The notes: generated from the sequence alone by a model not told the origin. 64,000 bases of DNA from Quisquiliibacterium transsilvanicum (GCF_014202215.1 NZ_JACHGB010000006.1:310001-374000), one strand, 5' to 3'; shown: positions 27,029-37,490, counted from the first letter of the stretch. Numbers and translations are program-made.

Positions 27029-28381
27029 TCAGTCGATGCGCTCGAGGACGCTGCGCAGTCCCGCCGCGATCCGGTCGATCTGCTCGCGGCTGACGATCAG
27101 CGGCGGCGAGAGCGCGACGATGTCGCCGGTGTAGCGCACCAGCAGGTCTTCCTCGAAGAAGGCCTTCACGTGCGCCTCGTAGGCACGCGCGCCCGGCGCG
27201 CCGGGCCGCGGGGCGAGTTCGACCGCGCCCATCAGGCCGATGTTGCGGATGTCGATCACGTTGCGCACGTCCTTGAGCGAGTGCAGCGCGTCCTCCCAGC
27301 AGGTCTCGAGTTCGGCGGCCCGGGTCAGCAGGCCCTCGTCGCGGTAGACGTCCAGCGTGGCGAGCGCTGCAGCGCAGGCCAGCGGATGCGCCGAGTAGGT
27401 GTAGCCGTGGGCGAGTTCGATCGCCCCCTGCGGGCCCTGCATGAAGGCGTCGTAGATGCCCTCGCGCGCGAACACGGCACCAAGCGGCACCGTGCCGCTG
27501 TTGATGCCCTTGGCCGTGGTGACCAGGTCGGGGATCACGCCGAAACGCTGCCAGCCGAAGGGCTTGCCGATCCGGCCGAAGCCGGTGATGACCTCGTCGA
27601 AGATCAGCAGGATGCCGTGCTTCGAAGTGATCTCGCGCAGGCGCTCCAGATAGCCCACCGGCGGCACCAGCACGCCGGCCGAGCCCGCCACCGGCTCGAC
27701 GATGACCGCGGCGATGGTGGAGGCGTCGTGCAGCGCGATGATGCGCTCGAGCTCGTCGGCGAGGTGGGCGCCCCACTGCGGCTGGCCGCGCGAGAACGCC
27801 TGCTCCTTCAGGTTGAATGTGGCCGGCAGGTGGTCGACCCCTGGCAGCAGCGGGCCGAACATCTTGCGGTTGCCGACGATGCCACCGACCGAGATGCCGC
27901 CGAAGCCCACGCCGTGATAACCGCGCTCGCGGCCGATCAGGCGGGTGCGCTGGCCTTCGCCGCGCAGCCGGTGCCAGGCGAGCGCGATTTTCAGCGCGGA
28001 GTCGACCGCCTCGGAGCCGGAGTTGCAGAAGAACACGTGGTCGAAGGGCTTGCCGGCCAGCGCCACCAGCCGCTCGGCCAGCTCGAAGGCCATCGGATGG
28101 CCCATCTGGAAGGTGGGCGCGAAGTCGAGCGACGCGGCGGCCTGGGCGATGGCGTCGACGATCGGCTTGCGGCAGTGGCCGGCATTGACGCACCACAGGC
28201 CGGCCTGGGCGTCCAGGACCTGGCGCCCTTCGGGCGTGTAGTAGTGCATGCCCTCGGCGCGCGCCAGCAGCCGCGGCGCCGCCTTGAACTGGCGGTTGGC
28301 GGTGAAGGGCATCCAGAAGGCATCCATTCCGGCCGATGCCTGTTCGGGGGCGAGCGCTGCGCCCCGGGTCAGATCGTTCAT
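27029..28381 (-). CDS. Class III aminotransferase, beta-alanine/omega-amino acid--pyruvate type
   Basis: A 450-residue PLP-dependent class III aminotransferase. The opening ([20 protein letters not shown]), the [11 protein letters not shown] block, the cofactor aspartate in [12 protein letters not shown] and the PLP lysine in TTAKGINSG match beta-alanine--pyruvate transaminases, which convert beta-alanine plus pyruvate to malonic semialdehyde plus alanine. The start at 28381 overlaps the stop of the AmpG-like gene (ATGA), and a RutE-like reductase follows 41 bp downstream. An omega-transaminase with broader amine range is possible. Confidence 0.9.
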   Translation of the reverse strand: MNDLTRGAALAPEQASAGMDAFWMPFTANRQFKAAPRLLARAEGMHYYTPEGRQVLDAQAGLWCVNAGHCRKPIVDAIAQAAASLDFAPTFQMGHPMAFELAERLVALAGKPFDHVFFCNSGSEAVDSALKIALAWHRLRGEGQRTRLIGRERGYHGVGFGGISVGGIVGNRKMFGPLLPGVDHLPATFNLKEQAFSRGQPQWGAHLADELERIIALHDASTIAAVIVEPVAGSAGVLVPPVGYLERLREITSKHGILLIFDEVITGFGRIGKPFGWQRFGVIPDLVTTAKGINSGTVPLGAVFAREGIYDAFMQGPQGAIELAHGYTYSAHPLACAAALATLDVYRDEGLLTRAAELETCWEDALHSLKDVRNVIDIRNIGLMGAVELAPRPGAPGARAYEAHVKAFFEEDLLVRYTGDIVALSPPLIVSREQIDRIAAGLRSVLERID

Positions 28382-29871
28382 GTCGTCTCCTCCGACGACC
28401 CGGCGGGTCGTGACAGCGTGTCGATTGTGCGGCGAAGCCACCGCAGCAGCAACAGACCGGGGAGCGCGGCCACCACGGTCCACATGAAGAAGGTGGGCCA
28501 GCCGAGCGCCTCCACCATCACGCCGGCGGCCGGGCCCACGTACACGCGCCCCACGGCCGCGAGCGCGGAGAGCAACGCGAACTGCGCCGCCGAGAAACGC
28601 CGGTCGGTGAGCGCCATCAGGAAGGCGACGAAGGCTGCGGTGCCCATGCCGCCGCAGAGGTTCTCCAGGCCGATCGCCGCCGCCATCAGCGTGAAGTTCT
28701 TGGGCGCCACCGACAGCAGCCAGTAACCGAGGTTGGATACCGCCTGCAGCACGCCGAAGACCATCAGCGCGGTGTAGAGCGGGTGCCGGGCCAGCCAGGC
28801 GCCGCCGGCGAGCGCGCCGACGATGGTCGCGCCCAGCCCGAGCACCTTGTTCACTGCGCCCACCTCGGTCTGGCTGAAGCCGGCGCCGCGGATCAGGAAG
28901 GCGGTGGACAGCGTGCCCGCGAACGCGTCGCCCAGCTTGTAGAGGACGATCAGCGCAAGCAGCGCCACAGCGCGATCGCGGGAGAAGAACGCATCCCAGG
29001 GCGCGATGAACGAGGGGAAGCCGGCCCAGCGCGCGGCCTTCAGCGCGGCCGCGAACGACGCGAGCAGACAGAACGACAGCACTGCGAGGCGGCCGAAGCG
29101 ATCCGCCTCGAGCGCCCCCCAGGGCAGGGCGCGCAGCGCGAACCAGACCACGCCGCCAGCGACCAGCATCGAGACGAAGCCGACGAGCTCGCGGCGCACG
29201 TCGCTCGCCACGCCCTGCGCAGGCGCGACCCGCGGCGAGAACGCGCTGACCACCGCCATCAGCGCGAAGAGCGCCGCCATCAGCCGATAGGTGCCCGGCC
29301 AGCCCAGCCACTGATCGGCCAGGATCAGCGCCAACCCGCCGGACACCAGCATCGCGAGCCGGTAGCCGAGCACCGACACCGCCGCGCCCGCGCCGCGCTC
29401 GCGATCGCCGAGCAGGTCGCTGCGGTAGGCGTCGAAGGCGACGTCCTGGGAGGCGGACAGGAAGGCGATCGCCACTGCGCAGACACCCATCGCCATCACC
29501 GACCGGCCCGGATCCAGCCCCGACATCACCAGGCAGGCCAGCGCGAGCCCGATCTGCGTGAGCACCAGCCAGCCGCGGCGGCGCCCCAGCCCCGGCGGCT
29601 CGAAACGGTCGACCAGCGGCGCCCAGACGAACTTGAAGGTGTAGGGCAGTCCGGCCAGCGCGAAGAAGCCGATGGTGGCGATGTCGACGCCCTCCACCGT
29701 GAGCCAGGCCTGCAGGCTGCCCGCCGACAGCGCCAGCGGCAGGCCGCTGGCGAAGCCCAGCAGCAGCATCGCCGCGATGCGCCGGTTCGCGAAGACGTCC
29801 AGGTAGGGGTTGCGCGGGGCGCGCGGCTGCGGGGACGGTGTGGCGGACGGGTTGGTCGTCGGGGGCGGCAT
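28378..29871 (-). CDS. ampG: AmpG-family MFS permease (muropeptide transporter)
   Basis: A 497-residue major facilitator protein with about 12 to 14 helices. The AmpG signatures are [22 protein letters not shown]-x-KF-x-WAPLVDR and [16 protein letters not shown]. AmpG imports GlcNAc-anhydroMurNAc peptides from the periplasm for cell-wall recycling. It is the first gene of an overlapping minus-strand group with the aminotransferase and reductase, a metabolically odd combination. It is divergent from the M48 protease (82-bp gap). Confidence 0.88.
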   Translation of the reverse strand: MPPPTTNPSATPSPQPRAPRNPYLDVFANRRIAAMLLLGFASGLPLALSAGSLQAWLTVEGVDIATIGFFALAGLPYTFKFVWAPLVDRFEPPGLGRRRGWLVLTQIGLALACLVMSGLDPGRSVMAMGVCAVAIAFLSASQDVAFDAYRSDLLGDRERGAGAAVSVLGYRLAMLVSGGLALILADQWLGWPGTYRLMAALFALMAVVSAFSPRVAPAQGVASDVRRELVGFVSMLVAGGVVWFALRALPWGALEADRFGRLAVLSFCLLASFAAALKAARWAGFPSFIAPWDAFFSRDRAVALLALIVLYKLGDAFAGTLSTAFLIRGAGFSQTEVGAVNKVLGLGATIVGALAGGAWLARHPLYTALMVFGVLQAVSNLGYWLLSVAPKNFTLMAAAIGLENLCGGMGTAAFVAFLMALTDRRFSAAQFALLSALAAVGRVYVGPAAGVMVEALGWPTFFMWTVVAALPGLLLLRWLRRTIDTLSRPAGSSEETT

Positions 29872-29953
29872 CCGGGCCAGTTTAGCAGCGGCCCTGAGCC
29901 GGCCGATCCGCTACCATCGGGCCAATGCCCTCCCCATTGCAGGCCCCGGCAGG

Positions 29954-30853
29954 ATGATCCGCAAAGCCCTCCGAATCCGCGTCGCCGCACTCGCGCTCGC
30001 CTCTCTGGTGTCGGTCGCGCCGGTGGCGCGCGCGCAGGCCGGCGCCGAGACCCGCGACGGCATCGCGGTGGGCGGGCAGAGCACGGTCTCTCGCCTCGTT
30101 TCCGCCGAACGGCTCGAGCGCGAAGCGGCCACGCAGTACCGCAGCCTGCTCTCGGAAGCGGCCTCCCAGGGAGCGCTTGCGCCCGACGGCCATGCGCAGC
30201 TGCAGCGGCTGCGCCGGATCGCCGCCAGGATCACGCCGCACGCAGCGCGCTTCAACGAGCGGGCGCCGCAGTGGAAGTGGGAGGTCAACCTGATCGGCTC
30301 GAAGCAGGTGAACGCCTTCTGCATGCCAGGCGGCAAGATCGCCTTCTTCACCGGCATCCTCGACACGCTCAAGCTCACCGACGACGAGGTGGGCATGGTG
30401 ATGGCCCACGAGGTGGCCCACGCGCTGCGCGAGCACGGCCGCGAGCGCGCGGCCAAGTCCGCGATCGCGCAGGGGGTGACGATCGGCGCCTCGATCCTGT
30501 CGCAATGGCTGGGCTACGGTGACCTCGGCGGCATGGTGGCGCAGACCGGCGCCAAGTACACGATGCTCAAGTTCTCGCGCGGGGACGAGACCGAAGCCGA
30601 CCTGGTCGGCATGGACCTGGCGGCCCGCGCCGGCTTCGATCCGCGCGCCGGCGTCACGCTCTGGGAGAAGATGGCCGCGGCCGGCAAGAGCCAGCCGCCC
30701 CAGTGGATGTCCACCCACCCGGCGCACGATACCCGGATCGAGGAGATCCGCCGCAACCTCGACAAGGTGATGCCGCTCTACGCCAAGGCCACCGGGCGCG
30801 CGCTGGGGTCGCTGCCGCCATACCGATCCAACATGGGGCAGGCGGTGCGCTGA
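29954..30853 (+). CDS. Periplasmic M48-family metalloprotease
   Basis: A 299-residue secreted peptidase with a signal peptide (ALRIRVAALALASLVSVAPV, cleavage near ARAQA), the zinc motif HEVAH (residues 152-156) and the third ligand region DETEADLVGMDL. The ending MSTHPAHDTRIEEIRR is typical of the BepA/LoiP/YcaL group, which degrades misassembled outer-membrane proteins. It has no TPR domain, so it is closer to LoiP or YcaL than to BepA. ATG at 29954 with AGG just upstream. Confidence 0.9.
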   Translation: MIRKALRIRVAALALASLVSVAPVARAQAGAETRDGIAVGGQSTVSRLVSAERLEREAATQYRSLLSEAASQGALAPDGHAQLQRLRRIAARITPHAARFNERAPQWKWEVNLIGSKQVNAFCMPGGKIAFFTGILDTLKLTDDEVGMVMAHEVAHALREHGRERAAKSAIAQGVTIGASILSQWLGYGDLGGMVAQTGAKYTMLKFSRGDETEADLVGMDLAARAGFDPRAGVTLWEKMAAAGKSQPPQWMSTHPAHDTRIEEIRRNLDKVMPLYAKATGRALGSLPPYRSNMGQAVR

Positions 30854-30861
30854 ACCGGCAG

Positions 30862-30888
30862 GCGCCAGTAAGGTCGCGCCGCTGGCGC
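30862..30888 (+). terminator. Hairpin after the M48 protease gene
   Basis: GCGCCAG (30862..30868) and CTGGCGC (30882..30888) form a 7-bp stem nine bases after the stop codon, with no clear T-run. The remaining 230 bp up to the hydrolase gene show no other feature that I can support. Confidence 0.4.
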
Positions 30889-31122
30889 GCACGAAACAAG
30901 CCGCGTCGAAAGGCGTCCAGCGCCCCTGGCCGACCGCCTCGGACACCGGCACCGACACGCCAGGCAGCAACCGCGGTGACGTAGTCGTGGGTGGCCGCGG
31001 ACACCATCCGCCCTTCGGGGCGGCTGTTCATGGACGCCCTGTCCCAGTCTAGCGCCGCCGGATCGGAACGGCATGGCGGGGGGCGCCGCGCTCCGGCGCC
31101 GGGTTCGCGGGAGAATCCCCGG

Positions 31123-32295
31123 ATGCCCGAACCGACCCCCTCCCCTGCCTTGCCGCCGCTTCCGCTTCCCACGGGCATCCGCTCGCGCCATGTGCACGGC
31201 GTCAACGGCCTGACGATGCACCTGCTCGAGGCCGGTCACGAGGAGCCCGGCCGGCCATGCCTGCTGCTGCTGCACGGCTTCCCGGAGCTGGCCTGGAGCT
31301 GGCGCCAGGTCATGCTGCCGCTGGCCGCCGCCGGCTACCGCGTGATCGCCCCCGACCAGCGCGGCTACGGACGAACCACCGGCTGGGACGGACGCTACGA
31401 CGGTGACCTCGCGTCGTTCAGGACGCTGAACCTGGTGCGCGATGCGCTGGCGCTGGTCAGCGCGCTGGGGCTGCGCGAGGTGGCGGCGGTGATCGGCCAC
31501 GACTTCGGCTCGCCGGTGGCGGCCTGGTGCGCCCTGGTGCGCCCGGACGTGTTCCGCTCGGTGGCGCTGATGAGCGCGCCCTTCGCCGGCCCTCCGCCGT
31601 TGCCCTTCGACACCGCCGGGCGCGAAGACGCGGACATCCGGCCGCCGGCCACCCTCGCCGCGCTCGACCCTGCGCTGGCCGCGCTGCCACGGCCCCGCAA
31701 ACACTACCAGGCCTATTACTCGACGCGGGAGGCGGAGCGCGACATGCTCGACTGCCCGCAGGGCCTGCATGCCTTCCTGCGCGCCTACTACCACGTCAAG
31801 AGCGCCGACTGGCCGCACAACCGGCCGCATCCCCTGGCCTCGACCGGCGCCGAGGCCTATGCGCTGCTGCCCGACTACTACGTGATGGACCGGGCGCTGG
31901 ACATGGCGCAGACGGTGGCGCCGCACATGCCCACGCCCGAGGCGATCGCCGCGTGCCGCTGGCTGCCCGACGACGAGCTCGGGGTCTACGCCGATGAATA
32001 CGGTCGCACCGGCTTCCAGGGCGGGCTGCAGTGGTACCGGTGCTCGCTCGACCCCGCGCAAGCGACGGAGCTGCAGCTGTTCTCTGGCCGCAGCATCGAC
32101 GTGCCTTCAGTGTTCATCGCCGGGGCCAGCGACTGGGGCATCCACCAGCGCCCCGGCGGCCTGGAGCGGATGCAGCGCAGCGCGTGCTCGCGGATGCTCG
32201 GCTGCCATCTCATCGATGCCGCGGGGCACTGGGTGCAGCAGGAGCAGCCCGAGGCAGTGGTACGGCACCTGCTGGACTTCCTGGCAGCCGCCTGA
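31123..32295 (+). CDS. Alpha/beta hydrolase, epoxide-hydrolase-like
   Basis: A 390-residue alpha/beta hydrolase. It has the oxyanion-hole motif LLLHGFPELAWSWR, an aspartate nucleophile in VIGHDFGSPVA, and the catalytic histidine in GHWVQQEQPE. An Asp rather than Ser nucleophile in the HGFPE context points to epoxide hydrolases or related dehalogenases, which open epoxides or C-halogen bonds through an alkyl-enzyme ester. The cap domain is rather long. The ATG at 31123 follows a GGGAG site. No partner gene is adjacent. Confidence 0.82.
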   Translation: MPEPTPSPALPPLPLPTGIRSRHVHGVNGLTMHLLEAGHEEPGRPCLLLLHGFPELAWSWRQVMLPLAAAGYRVIAPDQRGYGRTTGWDGRYDGDLASFRTLNLVRDALALVSALGLREVAAVIGHDFGSPVAAWCALVRPDVFRSVALMSAPFAGPPPLPFDTAGREDADIRPPATLAALDPALAALPRPRKHYQAYYSTREAERDMLDCPQGLHAFLRAYYHVKSADWPHNRPHPLASTGAEAYALLPDYYVMDRALDMAQTVAPHMPTPEAIAACRWLPDDELGVYADEYGRTGFQGGLQWYRCSLDPAQATELQLFSGRSIDVPSVFIAGASDWGIHQRPGGLERMQRSACSRMLGCHLIDAAGHWVQQEQPEAVVRHLLDFLAAA

Positions 32296-32369
32296 GGTCA
32301 GCCGCCGATCGGCGCCGACCCGCCCCGCTCCCTGCCCTGGAGCGGGTCTTCTTCCGGCGAGGCCCGGGC

Positions 32370-33629
32370 TCAGCGGTACAGCGGCAGCGCCGCGATGCGC
32401 CGCTCGACGTCGTCCATCACGCCCCGGTACGCCGGGGAATCGACACCGCCGAAGAGCCGCTCGAAGGCGTCCTTCGGCATCGGCCCCGGCAGGTCGTCCA
32501 CCGGCGGCAGCAGGTCGGCGCCGCCCAGGCCCGCCGCGACCCGCCGCTGCAGTTCGGCTGCGGAGGCCCGGTCGCCGGCGGCGAGCTCGCCGAAACGCGT
32601 TCCCGCCCGGTCCGCCACGAGGTCGTCGAAGGCGAAGCCGCTGCCGTTGCGCGAGTCCTCCAGCTCCTTGTAGAGACCGATCGCGTCCGACAGGGGCACG
32701 CCGGCGTGCGCGGCGATCGCGGCGGACACCGCGAAGTGCTTCGCGAGATCCTCGCGGCCGGCCAGCGTCACCGCGCGCGCTGCGGACGGCCGCCAGCCGC
32801 GTGCGGCCGGCACGAGCACCTGCAGCCCGCGGCCGTTCGCGTAGAAGGCCGCCACGAGGAGCGCCGCCCGGTTCTCCGCCACCGCGTCGCCCGCCTCGCT
32901 GCGCTGCGCGGCGAAGCCCAGCAGGGGGCCCAGCAGCGCGTCGAGCCCGATGGGCCGCCCGCGCGGGCCGGCGCCGACGATGGCCGCGAGCCGCTCGTGG
33001 TGCGCGCGCAGCCGCGCCTGCTCGGCCGCCGGAACCAGCTCGGCCCGCAGGCGCGATGCCAGGCCTTCCTGCCACACGTAGGTCACGGCGAGCCCGCGGT
33101 CGGCGATCGCCACCTTGCGCACCGCCTCGACGGCGACCCGGTATCCCTCGGGCGTCACCAGGCGTCGCAGTGCCTCGTCGAACACCGGCCGGGCCAGCCT
33201 GGCGGGCACCGGCAGCCGGCCCAGGCGCATGGACTCGACCACCGGCAGCGTCGCGCCCTCGCGCAGCACCATGGTCACGTCGAGGAAGCGCCCCAGCGGA
33301 TTGGGCGGCACCGGCAGGGTGGCGGTGAGCACCGCCGTCCCTGCGCGCAGCACGACGCGCGCACTGGCACCGGCATGGCGATCCGCAAGGTAGTTAAGCG
33401 CCAGGTCGACGTCCTCCGCGGCGAGCCCGATCGTGCGCGGCACGCCGACCGGCAGCCAGCGCGGGTCGTGGCGACGAAGGATCTCCCGGGCGCGCTCGAC
33501 GTGCGCCGGCGTGAACGCGACCGGTCGGTCCACCGCCGGGCGATCGGACAGCACCGCCCAGGCGACGGCGGCGATCGCCAGCGGCAGGGCCAGCAGGAGG
33601 ACGAGGAGCGTGGTTCGGAGGATAGACAT
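32370..33629 (-). CDS. Conserved hypothetical protein with N-terminal membrane anchor
   Basis: A 419-residue protein of unknown function. It begins with one hydrophobic segment (TLLVLLLALPLAIAAVAWAV), so the bulk is probably periplasmic and anchored in the inner membrane. The rest is Ala/Arg/Leu-rich with acidic patches and no catalytic motif that I recognise. It looks genuinely coded: codon use matches its neighbours and the protein reads through without breaks. It faces the LuxR-hydrolase gene upstream on the same strand (109-bp gap) and converges with the epoxide-hydrolase-like gene. Confidence 0.75.
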   Translation of the reverse strand: MSILRTTLLVLLLALPLAIAAVAWAVLSDRPAVDRPVAFTPAHVERAREILRRHDPRWLPVGVPRTIGLAAEDVDLALNYLADRHAGASARVVLRAGTAVLTATLPVPPNPLGRFLDVTMVLREGATLPVVESMRLGRLPVPARLARPVFDEALRRLVTPEGYRVAVEAVRKVAIADRGLAVTYVWQEGLASRLRAELVPAAEQARLRAHHERLAAIVGAGPRGRPIGLDALLGPLLGFAAQRSEAGDAVAENRAALLVAAFYANGRGLQVLVPAARGWRPSAARAVTLAGREDLAKHFAVSAAIAAHAGVPLSDAIGLYKELEDSRNGSGFAFDDLVADRAGTRFGELAAGDRASAAELQRRVAAGLGGADLLPPVDDLPGPMPKDAFERLFGGVDSPAYRGVMDDVERRIAALPLYR

Positions 33630-33738
33630 GCCTGGATGTGGATCGTCGATGCCCGGAATGGCCGGCCCCATGGAATGGTGCGTCTGACTGCAGGTAGCGG
33701 CTGAACCGGGGACTGCCTGCATGCGGCCACCCGGCAAC

Positions 33739-34827
33739 TCAGGGCGCCCGGTCGCGAACGTACACGATCGCGCCGGCCCGCGTGTGCACGCCCAGCTTCT
33801 CGAGGATGCTCGACACCTGGTTGCGAACCGTCTTTTCGCTCTTGCCCAACTGCTGCGCGATGGCCGTGTTGTCTAGGCCGAGGGCCACGAGGTGCAGCAC
33901 TTCGCGTTCGGCCGGCGTCAGCGTCGCATCACCGGCGCCATCGGCGCCATCGGCCGTCACGGGGCCCAGGAACGACCGCATTTCGTCCAGGAAGACGGGC
34001 CACGCGGGCTCGGTGTCCAGCAGCACGTGGTTGTCGCTGTCGAGCGGCACGAAGCGCGCCTCAGGGATCAGTGCCGCCAGGCGCACCCCTTCGTCGAACG
34101 GCACGCGCGCGTCGCCGCGTGCGTGCAGCACCAGCGTGGGCACTCGAAGCCGGCGCGCCAGTTCGGTAACGTCGATGCGATGGAACGCCTCGAGCGTGCG
34201 CGCGGCGCTCTCCGGGCTCGCCGTCAGGCGCTCCAGGTCGTTCCACCACTGGTGCTGCGCCGGGGTGCCGCCGGGGATGAACTGGTTGGTGAACACCTGG
34301 CGGAAGGCGGCGTTGTCGCGCCCCCAGCCCAGGCGGATCAGGTTCACCAGGGTCTCGGCTTCCAGCCGGTGGGCGTCGCTGGTGGCGCGCCGCAGCGCGC
34401 CGCGCGCGTACGCGCCGAGCAGCACCAGGCGCGACACTTTGTCTGGGTTGAGCACCGCGTAGGCAATCGCCACCGCACCGCCTTGCGACATGCCGATCAA
34501 TGGGAAGCGTCGCAGGCCCAGGCTGCGGATCACGGCCTCGAGGTCGCCGACCCAGGCTTCGAGCGAGAAATCGGCCACCGCACTGTCGGACAGGCCGCAG
34601 CCGCGCTGGTCATAGCGGATGTAGCGGTGATCGCGCGCGAGTTCGGCCAGCCAGGGCCGCCATACCGGGCTGTTCAGGTCGTGCTCGACATGGCTCAGCC
34701 AGTGCGCGGCACGCAGCAGCGGCGGGCCGGATCCGATCGAAGCGATCGCGATGCGGACACCATCGGCCGCAGTGCAGAAGCGCAGGCTCTGATGCAGGTT
34801 ACGGAGTGGACTCCGTGTGGCAGCCAT
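33739..34827 (-). CDS. Alpha/beta hydrolase fused to LuxR-type DNA-binding domain
   Basis: A 362-residue two-domain protein. Residues 1 to about 285 form an alpha/beta hydrolase (YDQRGCGLSD, the nucleophile elbow IGMSQGGAVAIAYA, the acid in HARGDARVPFDEG and a His in DSDNHVLLD). The C-terminus is a LuxR helix-turn-helix (LTPAEREVLHLVALGLDNTA, then KTVRNQVSSILEKLGV). The hydrolase domain probably senses a small ligand or lactone, whether or not it turns it over. It is divergent from a diiron protein gene (157-bp gap), its likely target. ATG at 34827. Confidence 0.9.
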   Translation of the reverse strand: MAATRSPLRNLHQSLRFCTAADGVRIAIASIGSGPPLLRAAHWLSHVEHDLNSPVWRPWLAELARDHRYIRYDQRGCGLSDSAVADFSLEAWVGDLEAVIRSLGLRRFPLIGMSQGGAVAIAYAVLNPDKVSRLVLLGAYARGALRRATSDAHRLEAETLVNLIRLGWGRDNAAFRQVFTNQFIPGGTPAQHQWWNDLERLTASPESAARTLEAFHRIDVTELARRLRVPTLVLHARGDARVPFDEGVRLAALIPEARFVPLDSDNHVLLDTEPAWPVFLDEMRSFLGPVTADGADGAGDATLTPAEREVLHLVALGLDNTAIAQQLGKSEKTVRNQVSSILEKLGVHTRAGAIVYVRDRAP

Positions 34828-34984
34828 GCGCAATTGTCGCGCGCCTGGGTCGTCGGTCCCACGTTTTTTCGCCTGCGATCTCCGCCCGCCGGGCGCGTGG
34901 GGCATCCGCCTCATGCGCGGCCGCGCGCAAGGGTGAATCCTTGGAACACGTCGACGAGACGGATCCGACCAGAAAGGAGACACC

Positions 34985-36001
34985 ATGGAAGCCACCCCCT
35001 ACACCCTCGACGTCCCCCGCTACGCCAGGACCATCGAAGTCTCCAAGCGCATCCGGTGGGACATCGACCGCGACGTGATCCGAGGCCGCACCTTCGACCT
35101 GTCCCACGCCTTCCTTCCGGACGGCCTGTCGCTGGCCGACGAGCTGCCGTTCCTGAGCCCGGCCGAGCACCGCTTCCTGAGCCAGGTGCAGGGCCGCACC
35201 TACGCGAACATGTTCGGGCTGGTCGAGCGCTTCATCAGCGCGAAGATGCTGGACGTGAGCCGCGAGCACTGGCTCGGCGACCAGACCGCGCTGGAGGCCA
35301 TCGTTCGCTTCACCGACGAGGAGCTGAAGCACCAGGAGCTGTTCCGCCGCATCGAACTGCTGGCGGGCGCCGGCATGCCGCCGGGCTACCTCTTCGAAGT
35401 GCCGCCCAACGACGTGGCCGCGTTCGTGCTGGGCAAGTGCACCTGGGCCGTCCTGGCGCTGACCTGCAACATCGAGCTGTTCTCGCAGGCGCACTACCGC
35501 GCCAGCATCGACGCCGCCACGGACCTGTCGCCGCTGTTCAAGGACGTGTTCCTGTTCCACTGGAAGGAGGAGTCCCAGCACGCGATCATCGACGAGCTCG
35601 AGTGGGGACGTGAAGACGCCAGTCTGGACGATGCACAGCGAGACGCGGCGGTGGACGATCTCATTGCGCTGGTCGCCGGCGTCGACGGCATCCTGCAAGG
35701 GCAGGCCAAGGCCGATGCCGCGTACTTCCTGGATGTCTGCGGCATGGCCCGGGACGGCGCCCGCGCCGAGCAGGTGAACGCCACGCTGCTCAAGGCCTAC
35801 CGCTGGCAATACATCGTCTCCGGAACGCTGGAGCCGCGCTTCCAGAAGCTGCTGCGCGGGATGATCAGCGCGGCGCAGCTGACGCACATTGAGGCCGCGC
35901 TGGCGCCGCTGAGCTACGCGGTCCCGGCCCAGGCGCGGGTCGCAGACATCCCGGCAGCCCGGCAGCCCGGCAGCTCGCCCTCTCAAGTCCCGAAGTCGTA
36001 G
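34985..36001 (+). CDS. Ferritin-like diiron protein (AurF-type oxygenase candidate)
   Basis: A 338-residue, mostly helical protein with carboxylate/histidine pairs typical of diiron enzymes: FTDEELKHQELF and FLFHWKEESQHAIIDELE, each giving an E-x2-H pattern. Such four-helix diiron proteins include ferritins, AurF-like N-oxygenases and fatty-acid or aldehyde oxygenases. I cannot decide the reaction. A strong AGAAAGGAGA ribosome site precedes the ATG. Its divergent partner is a hydrolase-LuxR regulator, so expression may respond to a small molecule. Its 3' end overlaps xthA (convergent) by 19 bp. Confidence 0.65.
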   Translation: MEATPYTLDVPRYARTIEVSKRIRWDIDRDVIRGRTFDLSHAFLPDGLSLADELPFLSPAEHRFLSQVQGRTYANMFGLVERFISAKMLDVSREHWLGDQTALEAIVRFTDEELKHQELFRRIELLAGAGMPPGYLFEVPPNDVAAFVLGKCTWAVLALTCNIELFSQAHYRASIDAATDLSPLFKDVFLFHWKEESQHAIIDELEWGREDASLDDAQRDAAVDDLIALVAGVDGILQGQAKADAAYFLDVCGMARDGARAEQVNATLLKAYRWQYIVSGTLEPRFQKLLRGMISAAQLTHIEAALAPLSYAVPAQARVADIPAARQPGSSPSQVPKS

Positions 36002-36765
36002 TCGATCGTCAGCGGCGCGTGGTCGGAGAAGCGCTGGTCCTTGTAGACCGCCGCGCGCCGCGCCGCCGCCGCGAGGCCCGGCGTGGCGATCTGGTAGTCC
36101 AGCCGCCAGCCCACGTTCTTCGCCCAGGCCTGGCCGCGGTTGCTCCACCAGGTGTAGCTCTCGTCGGTGGCCTCCGGATGGAGGCGGCGGTAGACGTCGA
36201 CCCAGCCGACCTCGTCGAACAGACGCGTGAGCCAGGCCCGCTCCTCGGGCAGGAAGCCGGAGTTCTTCTGGTTGCTGCGCCAGTTCTTCAGGTCGCGCTC
36301 CATGTGCGCGATGTTCCAGTCGCCGCACAGCACGATCTCGCGCCCGCTCGCGGCAAGCTGCGCCATGTGCGGCAGGAAGGCGTCCATGAAGCGGAACTTC
36401 GCCTGCTGGCGCTCGTCGGAGCTCGACCCCGACGGCAGGTAAAGAGAGATCGCGGTGAACGCTCCCAGGTCGGCCTCGATGTAGCGCCCCTCGGCGTCGA
36501 ACTCCTCGTGGCCGAAGCCGTACCGCACCGCCAGCGGCGCGCGGCGCGCGTACAGCCCCACGCCGCTGTAGCCCTTCTTCTGCGCGAAGTGGAAAGCGCC
36601 GTGCATTCCGTCGACGACGCGCATCGAGTCGTCGAGGTCGGCGTCCTGCGCCTTGAGCTCCTGCACGCAGAGCACGTCGGCCTGCTGGGCCGCGGCCCAG
36701 TCCAGCCAGCCCTTGCGCCCGGCCGAGCGGATGCCGTTCAGGTTAAGCGAGATGATCCGTATCAT
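35983..36765 (-). CDS. xthA: Exodeoxyribonuclease III
   Basis: A 260-residue EEP-family nuclease, the main AP endonuclease and 3' exonuclease in base-excision repair. It has the N-terminal [11 protein letters not shown] (most homologues have NVNGIR), the metal-binding Glu in VQELKAQ, the catalytic block GDWNIAH, WRLDYQI and SDHAPL. Length is normal. It is divergent from pyrE with only 23 bp between starts, an arrangement I recall from Burkholderiales. Confidence 0.95.
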   Translation of the reverse strand: MIRIISLNLNGIRSAGRKGWLDWAAAQQADVLCVQELKAQDADLDDSMRVVDGMHGAFHFAQKKGYSGVGLYARRAPLAVRYGFGHEEFDAEGRYIEADLGAFTAISLYLPSGSSSDERQQAKFRFMDAFLPHMAQLAASGREIVLCGDWNIAHMERDLKNWRSNQKNSGFLPEERAWLTRLFDEVGWVDVYRRLHPEATDESYTWWSNRGQAWAKNVGWRLDYQIATPGLAAAARRAAVYKDQRFSDHAPLTIDYDFGT

Positions 36766-36788
36766 TGAGGATTCAGCGGAGAGATCGA

Positions 36789-37490
36789 GTGACCCAGGAA
36801 TTGCGGAGGGAGTTGCGCGCCGAGTTTATCCGGTTCGCGCACAGCGCCGGCGTGTTGCGCTTCGGCGAGTTCACCACCAAGGCGGGCCGCCTCAGCCCCT
36901 ACTTCTTCAACGCCGGGCTGTTCAACGACGGCGCCACGCTGGGCGCGCTCGCCGAGTTCTACGCTCGCACGCTGCTCGACGCGGAACGCCACGGGCACGT
37001 CCGGTTCGACATGCTCTACGGCCCCGCCTACAAGGGCATCACGCTGGCCAGCGCCACCGCGGTTGCGCTCGCCCGCAAGGAACGCAACGTGCCCTTCGCC
37101 TTCAATCGCAAGGAGGCCAAGGACCACGGCGAAGGCGGGGTGCTGATCGGCGCGCCGATGCGCGGCCGCGTGGTCATCGTCGACGACGTGATCTCCGCGG
37201 GAACCTCGGTGCGAGAATCGGTGGAGATGATCCGCGCCCACGGCGGCGAACCCGTCGGCGTACTGATCGCGCTCGACCGCCAGGAGCGCGGCGGCAACGC
37301 CGAGAACGTGAGCGAGCTGTCCGCGGTGCAGGAGGTCGAGCAGAAGTACGGCCTGCCGGTGTTCGCAATCGCCGGCCTGGACGACGTGCTCACCTTCCTC
37401 GACTCCGGCTCCGAGGCGGCTTCGGCGCTGGCGCCTTACAGGCAGCGCGTCGCAGAGTACCGGATGCGCTACGGCGCGAGCACTTCATAA
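36789..37490 (+). CDS. pyrE: Orotate phosphoribosyltransferase
   Basis: A 233-residue type I phosphoribosyltransferase that makes OMP from orotate and PRPP in pyrimidine synthesis. The PRPP loop is [26 protein letters not shown] is the flexible catalytic loop and YGPAYKGI an orotate-side block. I chose the GTG at 36789, which has a GGAGAG site and gives MTQELRRE, rather than the upstream in-frame start that would overlap xthA. The gene is followed closely by an AhpD-like gene (10-bp gap). Confidence 0.95.
   Translation: MTQELRRELRAEFIRFAHSAGVLRFGEFTTKAGRLSPYFFNAGLFNDGATLGALAEFYARTLLDAERHGHVRFDMLYGPAYKGITLASATAVALARKERNVPFAFNRKEAKDHGEGGVLIGAPMRGRVVIVDDVISAGTSVRESVEMIRAHGGEPVGVLIALDRQERGGNAENVSELSAVQEVEQKYGLPVFAIAGLDDVLTFLDSGSEAASALAPYRQRVAEYRMRYGASTS

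Noticed and set aside
28783-30522. A 579-codon plus-strand frame across ampG and the start of the M48 protease gene
   Set aside because: Composition is that of a shadow frame. The real genes (AmpG on minus, M48 peptidase on plus in another frame) account for the DNA.
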